Source: Amblyomma americanum
Lineage: Eukaryota; Arthropoda; Arachnida; Ixodida; Ixodidae
DNA: 64,000 bases
Direction: 5' to 3'
Assembly (NCBI RefSeq): GCF_052857255.1
Contig: NC_135505.1
Coordinates: 138,916,343-138,980,342 of the forward strand
The notes beneath the pieces are model-generated. The model worked only from the letters and a program-made list of their open reading frames with translations. It was not told where the DNA came from and ran no database searches. Numbering within the stretch: position 1 is the stretch's first letter; every line of letters starts with the position of its first letter. Both the position numbers and the translations under genes were made by a program. Below, in pieces: positions 57,801-64,000 of this stretch.

Positions 57801-60800
57801 AAATACCGCAGTCGCTTACCTTCTTGAAACAACCTACCAGATCAACTCCTAAATGAGCTGTTTTGCTCAAATGCAAGAAAGTGTCATTTTCTAGTTCTCG
57901 ACGTGTCTTACTTTCTTGACATGCAGATACCTGCTGGACGCAATGAACCCTAGCGTAAACCCCTGCGTCGACTTCCACGAGCACGTGTGCGGCTGGTGGC
58001 GAGCCAGTGACCCTGACCGAGGGACGTATCTCGAGGAACACATGCGAGTATTCAATACCCGTGTGGCACGCGAGCTAGTGCGTAGGGCGGCAAATTACTT
58101 CTCTGACTCTGGCGGGACCCCTACAAGCCTCGAAGGCCAGATGGCGCTGTTTTACACCAGTTGCTCCGTAACGGCCGCTGGCTACGCTAAAGAAGGCAGC
58201 GTCACTGCAGTGCTCCGCACGTTGGACATCGACATCCATGAATGGGTCGGCGTTCAAGACTTCAGTGTGTTTCTAGAGCTTGCAGTCGCCACTACTATGA
58301 AGAGCGGGTTGTCCTCGTTCATACGGATCCAGTTCATCACAGGCCATGACCTCCGCATTGATGTGGGCGAGACATTGGAGTCGACCTTCTCTGCAGACTT
58401 CCGGAGAGCAAGAGAGATTGTCGTAGATATGATCGACGACATCGGCCCAGCACTGTCTTCGGTCCAGGTCAACCTTTCGACAATATTCGCCATCGACGCT
58501 ACGGTCGAAAGCTTGAGAGTTGGACTCAGTGAGCGGACATGGATGGAAGTCAGAGATCCGGATGGATTGAAGGAAATTGCCTCCGACGTAAATTGGCCGA
58601 ATGCACTGGAACGAGGTCTGCCAGCGAGGCTCAAGAGTGCGGAGAAGTGGAGAGTTCTGAAAATTAGGGGCGCAGCTGTGATCCGCAACATCATCGAAGA
58701 TTTGAGGCGGCAACCACTGCAATGGGTCAGCGTCTACACTCTTTTCGTCCTGCTTTCACAGGTAAACGACTAAATCGGATGAAAGTGTATGGTCTTAAAA
58801 TTTAGCGATGTATGATTGCGATTATGCAAACCTGATGACTATTCTGCGAATGACATTTTTTCGCGAATAGAACGGTGCGTAGTGCATTTTAGAACCATGG
58901 GGTAAAAAAAGTTGAATTTTTGTTATTAGTTTTTACTATGTAGCCGTGCAAGTTCGAGCAACTGGTGCTTTTTTTTTCGCCACTAGACTGTTCTATTCTA
59001 CCTGCCAAAGACTTCGCTATCGAGAACCTACATATAGTAGCGTAGAAACGAACTGTCCTTACTTGCGGGGACGTTGTTTGAGGCACAGTCCCTTCAACAT
59101 CATTCCTTACATGATATGTTCTTGCTTGCAAGCTCTTGGCAACTCTGGAGAGTAGTGACAGAAAGTAGTTACAAGCGTTTAAATGAGTAAGAAAAAGGGG
59201 CTTGGTCCTACCACTAATGCATCGCGGGGAAGACTACAGACAATTTTCTTGACTTCTGAGTAAAATTTTCACTCGCATTCTAATAAAATTAATCCTGAAA
59301 TGGTCACGTTTCAACCGACGACACCGCTTTCACCTGTTGATGACTGGGGGATGCTTTTGGGAATTAAGAAAACTTATTTTTTTTCTCGGCTTATGTAGCT
59401 GTCTTAAAAGGAATGTGTGACTAGGTGCTGTCAGCGGCTAAGACAGTGGGAAGGATGCGCAGTACCACTGTCATTTTTAGGTTTTAATCTCAGAAAAGGG
59501 CAGAAAGGGTGAGAGCTGCTGCTTGCATCGGTTTGCTCAATTTTTTACCGGGCCACATGATCGCCATGTAGACAGCTTTGGACTTTCATGCATGCGTGGT
59601 TCGGTTCCTTCCGGACTGCACGCTGTCGACACCATGTGGCAGACAGACGGCTGTATTACGTAGGTTTTGGACTAAGCTTCCTCCTTCAGGGATGAGGACA
59701 ACAAAGGTTAATGACAAAGTTCTCCAAAGACCTGGTTATTTTCATTCTGATCAAGATATACGAAGCGTTCACGTTTCTATCTGTTGGCCAAAAGGAATAT
59801 GCCACCGGCGGTCATATTCAGCTTTGTGGCTTGTACCCTGGCGGTACAGCTACTTAAGTCACAACTGCGCTACTCAGACCTACAAAGTTATTTAACGCGG
59901 TAGCCTTGAAGGCTTCGTTGTCCAGAAAATCCGGTGTCGGCATGGTCGGCGTTGTGAGTGAAGGAACACGAGCATGACACTGGCAGCTGGTGCTCATAGA
60001 AGCAACCTAGGAGGCAGGTGGGCCACCTAGGTCACGGGACCTTGCGGCATCATCGCAGCCTGCCCACCGTATAATGAGCAAACTGCCAACCGTGACAGGT
60101 GGCAGATAGTAATTGGTTGCTCGGGAAGCTCAACCTTGGCAGCACAAGGCCCACTGCTGGGAGCACCTGCCATTGCATGGAAGTGGTGCATAGTTTAATC
60201 CCTGCACCACTGCTCCAGTAGGGGTATGAGCACTGCCAGGGATCTATGAATGTGAAGTAAAGAGTGGTACTCTGCATATATAAGAATATGAGAATTAACT
60301 CACTAGGCTATAGTGTCATACCCTTAATGCGAAGCTTGCGCCCCCCCCCCCTCCCCAACTTTTTGTTTCCGTCGCTTTGTCTCCCTGCTCTATCTTAGGT
60401 GCTGAAGCATGCCCCAACTTTGGGTCGGGTGGCGGAGGACACATACATGGCGTCGACGCTGCCTCGGTGTCTGCAGCTGACGGCGGCGCATTTTGACCGA
60501 CTGTACCCACTCTGGGTGGCACGGACTATGCAACGTCGCGGACAGGTGACCCAAGCGAGGGTACTGTTCCAGGACATAGCCTCCACACTCAGGAAGGACG
60601 CCAGGGTCAACGGAGGCCTCCTTATAGACACGCGCCGACTACGCGGGGTGCGGCTCGTCATGTATGGTGCGTACAATCCAGATTTTCTTTTTAAAGCTGT
60701 TAGAATGAAAGTTTGCAGAAGTGAGCTGATGGCCAAACTTGAACCCGATGACGGAAACAAAGCAAGAAGTATAGAGGGCACTTAGGACTATTTAGCTGCT

Positions 60801-63396
60801 GTGAATGCGAACGCATTGTTGGGGATTGCGCTTCTGCCTCACCGCTGCCTCCAGTGTTCGGGATTGCGCTTCTATCCTACCGCTTCCTTCAGTGTTGGGG
60901 ATTGCGCTTCCATCCCACCGCTGCCTCCTGTGTTGAGGATTGCGCTTCTGTCCCTCCGCCTCCAACACTGGTGGCAGCGGTGGGATGGAAGCGCAATCCC
61001 CAACACAGGAGGCAGCGGTGGGATAGAAGCGCAATCCCCAACACAGGAGGCAGCGGTGGGATAGAAGCGCAATCCCCAACACAGGAGGCAGCGGTGGGAT
61101 AGAAGCGCAATCCCCAACACAGGGGGCAGCGGTGGGATAGAAGCGCAATCCCCAACACAGGAGGCAGCGGTGGGATAGAAGCGCAATCCCCAACACAGGG
61201 GGCAGCGGTGGGATAGAAGCGCAATCCCCAACACAGGAGGCAGCGGTGGGATAGAAGCGCAATCCCAAACACAGGAGGCAGCGGTGGGATAGAAGCGCAA
61301 TCCCCAACACAGGAGGCAGCGGTGGGATAGAAGCGCAATCCCCAACACAGGAGGCAGCGGTGGGATAGAAGCGCAATCCCCAACACAGGGGGCAGCGGTG
61401 GGATAGAAGCGCAATACCCAACAGCATGCAAGCGGGGTGTTCGGATGCGACGATGGAGTACTAGTATAATGCAGTGCTCAGGGAAGCTGATCTGTTTGTG
61501 CCACCCGAATGGAAGTTGATGAAGACGACGATACCCAAGCCCAGCGCGAGAGACTCGACAGTTTATCGCGTGGAGTTTTGTGCTGCGGTGATGACGCAGT
61601 GCTCTAAAGGAGTGGCCAGCGAAACTGATCTGTTCGCGCCGGCCTGTGCTCGAAACACTGTTCGGAAGAAATTTTGTTCTTTCTTTCCTGGTGATGTAGG
61701 CACTGCCGAAGACGTCATGAGGTCACATGGGTTTGTGGTTCGTTTCTCGTGGACGGAACGGCGGTTTTTCTGACTGATGAGCCATACAATGCTTTCGCAT
61801 AAAACCGACAACGCATGTACCGGGTGTCTTTCTTGGCTAAGTACTAGTATTTGGCTTTTTGATTAGACTATCCAATGCATTAACTTGCATTGTACTACTG
61901 ATAGCCACTCGTTGCCCAGATTAGGTGCCAATTTCTGCTGACTGCCTATCGTGGGTTAAAAAGCACTGCGACAACGTTTGACATTTCTTTAACAAAAATC
62001 ACCTAATGAAACATCTGCATTGCAAAGTTAACGGCATACAGAACCTTGTCCAGGCTTCGGTGGAGTCGTAAGAGTCGCTACCGCCAATGTTTGTCGCCAC
62101 CACAAATTCTGGAGTCCAACGGTTTGTCGAAGAGAGCTCACTCGAACTGCTTATTACAGGAATGATTCGAGCTTCCATTCAGACATCACGGCAGCACTAT
62201 CCAACTGTGCCTGAGAGAATACAAGAGCGCATTTCAATTGCCCCTCACATGTTACGAGACAGTAATCGCACCGTGGTCGCCACATTTAAAGGCTGAAATA
62301 CAACTGCTGCCTTAGAGACTACTAGCAGTCACTATTTCGCGAGCTGGAGCGAAACATTGAGCTAGCTCGTGCTTTAGTCACAATTTTAAGATGGTCCGCA
62401 AATAGCCTTTCTGACCTGTCATTCTCAACGTGCACCAGGACATGCTATATTGCCGGCTCCTGTGTGAATGCGCCTGCGCAAGCCCAAGTCTCTTACTTTT
62501 AACCGTCATCGGGGCCTCTAGCTAGGAACACAGATAATCCAGTGACCGCTTTCGCTAGTTGCTTCCCAGATATGTGTCAAATCTCTCCATACGTGTTCGT
62601 ATTTGTTCTGGTCACAGTAATTATGATACTAGGCCTTCTCTCATTTTCCAACACCTTGCGAGGTAACTTCGTTGGCCTCAACTGGACGCATCAAACAAGC
62701 GGCGTAACTTTGGTGGACGGGGAGGAGGACTTGACACGCGCCTCGAAAGTGTATCAGGGAGTAAATTGGCGAGAAAAATATGTGCTGTAAGTGATGTTAA
62801 TCTCTTGTTAGGGAGAAAGGTGGCGTCAGACCCCTTAATGAATTATGGATAGGCGGTTTCGCATTAGAGTTCACATTTGACAACCAAAACTCCTGCCTTG
62901 GCATGTCAGTCTTGAGAGAAGTTTATGTGCGGAAACCGCAATTCGGACTATTGTAAAAATTATTGCGTCTATTGCGCTGCGATACTGGTGCAGGGCAAAT
63001 GGTGGCACTGGTGGTGCAGGTAGTCTCCACGCTGTCTGTGTGCTTAGTCATAAGCGATTACGTTATCACTGTTGCTCACAAATGAAATAATTCATGGTTG
63101 CCTGCTAATCCCCGGGCAAATGGAACCTCGGCCATACACTGATGCAGACGAGTCAGGGAACGACAGCCTACCCACAGAATCACTCCCTGCGAAGATGGGG
63201 CAATACTTCCTGCCGAACCTAGCTGCAGTTGTCGCCGCTAGGGTGGGCGAGCGTCCAGCGCCATCGGAGTTGTGGCAAGACCAGCTGAGAGGATACCTGG
63301 GCTATCGCGACAGCGGAAGCTTTCTCATCAGCTCGGCCTACGTGTCCGGTACCGGTGCCTTCGTGGACCTATACGCAGACAAGGAACAGGAGATAA
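54708..63396 (+). CDS. M13 (neprilysin-like) metallopeptidase, 5' part, at least 4-6 exons
   Basis: Exons 54708-54879, 56406-56616, 57927-58761 and 60399-60666 join in phase (1, 2, 0). Less certain exons are 62618-62786, which also fits in phase, and about 63167-63396. The protein begins with a short Ser-rich cytoplasmic segment, then one hydrophobic signal-anchor (about residues 70-93, LCCFVLVIVGPIVIVELIAI). The M13 N-terminal domain follows, starting with the family's PC-DF—CG-W signature (NPCVDFHEHVCGWW). Family members are type II membrane ectopeptidases that cleave small peptides. The zinc-binding HExxH and later motifs are beyond the right edge, so activity cannot be judged; many tick paralogues are divergent. 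Two adjacent ATGs (54,708 and 54,711) could start it. Confidence 0.82.
55027..55452 (+). mobile_element. RTE-like LINE 3' end in M13 intron 1
   Basis: The frame VLTYGAETRRLKKRF, then after a frame break RRAMERKMIGVALSDRKRAE, then KKWAWVGHVMPR, RWSFRVTEWIPREGKRSRG and WQKVRWADEIKKLAG, is the typical C-terminal part of RTE-type LINE proteins. The coding part ends at 55,436. A (TGA)n tail at about 55,434-55,450, also typical of RTE, follows. The copy is 5' truncated and frameshifted. Confidence 0.85.
55693..56232. mobile_element. Fold-back Penelope-like insertion in M13 intron 1
   Basis: Two copies of the same 3' sequence lie in inverse orientation, with arms about 55,693-55,930 and 55,952-56,199 and a loop of about 21 bases. 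Each arm contains ACGCGCAGTTGCGAGTAAGC or its complement. CAACCAAGTATTTTC and CAACCAAGTACTTTC (14 of 15 identical) flank it at 55,678-55,692 and 56,233-56,247 as a probable target-site duplication. The minus-strand reading across the loop, EAYHIRKNQHTCV, resembles the end of GIY-YIG proteins. Confidence 0.8.
56406..56616 (+). CDS. M13 exon 2 (signal anchor)
   Basis: After acceptor TTTCCACAG the exon reads RKSPGSCGMPTDALCC, then a membrane segment, then VVRGDPKHNAAALADTFDLL and CPDATAPGGCQNAT. The Cys-rich end just before the M13_N exon matches the C–C spacing found upstream of the PC-DF signature. The donor is GTAAGC. Confidence 0.78.
56617..57926 (+). other. Intron 2 of the M13 gene
   Basis: It includes the LINE-like tail described separately (57,260-57,655). 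The rest shows no recognisable gene or repeat. Confidence 0.5.
57260..57655 (+). mobile_element. Probable LINE 3' UTR with AAATG tail (CR1-like)
   Basis: CCTGTATTTTT repeats, TAAGCCCCTCCTTATGTAAT, CTTCGGGCCTTTAAGGATGA and a terminal ATGAAATGAAATGAAA run look like a CR1-type LINE 3' end in ticks. No coding motif is present, so this rests on the tail's form. Confidence 0.45.
57927..58761 (+). CDS. M13 exon 3 (M13_N domain)
   Basis: An 835-base exon after acceptor TTGACATGCAG and before donor GTAAAC. It contains YLLDAMNPSVNPCVDFHEHV then CGWW, LEGQMALFYTSC, WVGVQDFSVFLELAVAT and DGLKEIASDVNW, and is open throughout. It is the strongest protein-family match on the plus strand. Confidence 0.9.
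58762..60398 (+). other. Intron 3 of the M13 gene
   Basis: It contains a poly-C run near 60,340-60,350 just before exon 4. No independent gene is recognised. Open frames such as 59,578-59,895 have no domain. Confidence 0.5.
60399..60666 (+). CDS. M13 exon 4
   Basis: After a pyrimidine-rich acceptor (CTATCTTAG) the exon reads VLKHAPTLGRVAEDTYMAST and LPRCLQLTAAHFDRLYPLWV, then VLFQDIASTLRKDARV. This fits the helical part of M13_N between the first and second halves of the ectodomain. It ends LVMY plus one base before GTGCGT. Confidence 0.8.
60814..61420. repeat. 38-bp minisatellite with orientation switch (M13 intron 4)
   Basis: Twelve plus-oriented copies (GGGATAGAAGCGCAATCCCC … CACAGGAGGCAGCGGT) are spaced exactly 38 bases apart, with the ATAGAAG mark at 60,985 (variant), 61,023, 61,061 and so on to 61,403. 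Upstream, four copies lie in the inverse orientation, also at 38-base steps (GCGCTTC at 60,828, 60,866, 60,904 and 60,942). The switch is near 60,965. GGAGG/GGGGG variants alternate irregularly. Because 38 is not a multiple of 3 and the unit has no stop, all minus-strand frames stay open; they are not genes. Confidence 0.93.
61421..62617 (+). other. Rest of intron 4
   Basis: A GTGGCCAGCGAAACTGATCT stretch (61,611-61,630) is similar to GTGGCCAGCGAATCTGATCT at 48,768, and a weaker copy lies near 61,480, so a small dispersed repeat is present. Otherwise nothing is recognised. Confidence 0.45.
62618..62786 (+). CDS. Possible M13 exon 5
   Basis: This lies between acceptor TCTGGTCACAG and an excellent donor GTAAGTG. 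Joined in phase to exon 4 it is fully open (VIMILGLLSFSNTLRGNF … RASKVYQGVNWREKYV). The sequence is not clearly M13-like, so it is supported only by splice sites and phase. Confidence 0.4.
63167..63396 (+). CDS. Probable M13 exon 6
   Basis: The frame reads ESLPAKMGQYFLPNLAAVVA, then SGSFLISSAYVSGTGAFVDL and YADKEQEI before donor GTGAGT. The NAYY-like SAYV and FVDLYA pattern resembles the segment before the catalytic half of tick M13 proteins. The acceptor is uncertain: AG sites lie at 63,147, 63,156 and 63,166, and only the last fits the phase of exon 5. Confidence 0.5.
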
Positions 63397-63744
63397 GTGA
63401 GTTCCTCTTATGCCGAAGGCTGCAGCTAGTCTGATGAGACGAGCACACGTTGCCACGAAGCAGGCGGTCGTTATGAATTATAGCTCCCATTGGGAGTGGT
63501 TATACCAGGCCTATTGCTACGCATCCGTAATGAATACCCTAGCTATAAAAATCCTTTGTGATTGAAAAGTGAGACGGACCCTATCGGATTCATGATGATA
63601 ATCCTACATACGCCAACACAAAAAAGTGAACAAGGGTCTAGCGGGGAGCCTCAGCATGCTTACGTTATCTTTGACGGCTTATCTTGTGCGCATACTGGGT
63701 TACAGGCAACATAACTACCCCTGAAACTAGAAGATTGGACAGCT
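63397..63744 (+). other. M13 intron sequence after exon 6
   Basis: AT-rich with no recognised coding motif. The next M13 exon is expected beyond the window. Confidence 0.4.
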
Positions 63745-63830
63745 GCAGCCGTTGGTGGCTCAGCTGGTAGAGATCTGAACGCGAGATTCGGAGGTCATGG
63801 GTTCGGATCCCACCGGCGGCATGTTGCGTT
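63745..63830 (+). mobile_element. tRNA-like head of a SINE
   Basis: GCCGTTGGTGGCTCAGCTGG (A box) and GGGTTCGGATCCCACCGGCG (B box) are spaced as in a tRNA, and the ends pair (CCGTTGG with CCGGCGG). The anticodon arm is abnormal: a G sits where U33 should be and the stem is extended. The minus-strand translation GGIRTHDLRISRSDLYQLSH is the well-known false peptide produced by such SINEs. It is not a functional tRNA gene. Confidence 0.75.
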
Positions 63831-64000
63831 TTCTTCTGACTTCTAATCAATTAACTATAGACTAATTTCAGTATATTTCACTATATATTCGGTGCCGGCA
63901 TGTGATTCGATTCATGCTTGGACAGCGTACGGGTCATGAGATACGAAGCTTGACGGGAACAAGAATTATCACAAATCTGATGATTGTAGTATTTTCGACA

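Noticed and set aside
60814..61420. Regularly spaced repeat considered as a CRISPR array
   Set aside because: The whole 38-base unit is repeated with no unique spacers, the copies change orientation, and the genome is animal.
60792..61431. 180-211-codon minus-strand frames with Cys/Leu/Pro-rich repeats
   Set aside because: All three frames are open because the 38-base unit has no stop and shifts frame each copy. This is a minisatellite, not a coding sequence.
63747..63818. tRNA gene candidate
   Set aside because: It lacks U33, has an irregular anticodon stem and resembles the widespread SINE head (GIRTHDLRI on the other strand).

Overview
This is eukaryotic nuclear DNA, most likely from a hard tick (Ixodidae, probably a metastriate genus). 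The evidence is: a membrane-anchored M13 (neprilysin-like) metallopeptidase gene of the kind expanded in ticks; tRNA-derived SINEs that resemble, from memory, the Ruka-type SINEs of ticks; and a mix of I/Loa-, CR1/Jockey- and RTE-like LINE ends, Penelope-like elements and Tc1-like DNA transposons. Genes have GT-AG introns, and there is no prokaryotic operon structure. Nothing could be searched, so the species stays open.

1-27,092 is a continuous tandem array of a 349/350-bp satellite: about 77 full monomers plus a truncated, diverged last one. It runs off the left edge. The monomers are organised into local higher-order repeats whose multiplicity changes along the array (3-, 4-, 7-, 7-, about 9- and 5-monomer blocks). 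The 74-86-codon open frames in each monomer are by-products of the repeat. Eroded relatives of the monomer lie outside the array near 27.9, 29.3 and 30.9-31.4 kb.

27.1-36.9 kb is a graveyard of mobile elements with no convincing host gene: an internally deleted Tc1-like transposon with TIRs of about 190 bp and flanking TA, single and back-to-back SINEs, LINE 3' ends, and a short repeat carrying CACGTG boxes.

36.9-41.0 kb, minus strand, holds an eight-exon gene for an atlastin/GBP-type large GTPase. All introns are phase 0 and about 534 codons are recovered. Its C-terminus is a long Glu/Arg/Lys-rich helix with a weak hydrophobic tail instead of the usual atlastin membrane hairpin.

41.7-54.1 kb is again mostly mobile DNA: a 662-bp MITE inside one arm of a short inverted homology; a THAP-type zinc-finger start; a diverged 2-kb duplication (44.9-46.9 versus 48.8-51.0 kb) whose comparison dates several insertions; a Penelope-like element with a degenerate GIY-YIG domain and two hammerhead-ribozyme-like cores in inverted orientation; and several SINEs, two of them with perfect target-site duplications.

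54.7 kb to the right edge, plus strand, is the 5' two-thirds of the M13 peptidase gene: cytoplasmic Ser-rich exon, signal-anchor exon, large M13_N exon and further exons, with matching splice phases through exon 5. Its introns hold an RTE LINE end, a fold-back Penelope copy, a LINE tail and a 38-bp minisatellite that switches orientation. The zinc-binding catalytic domain lies beyond the window.
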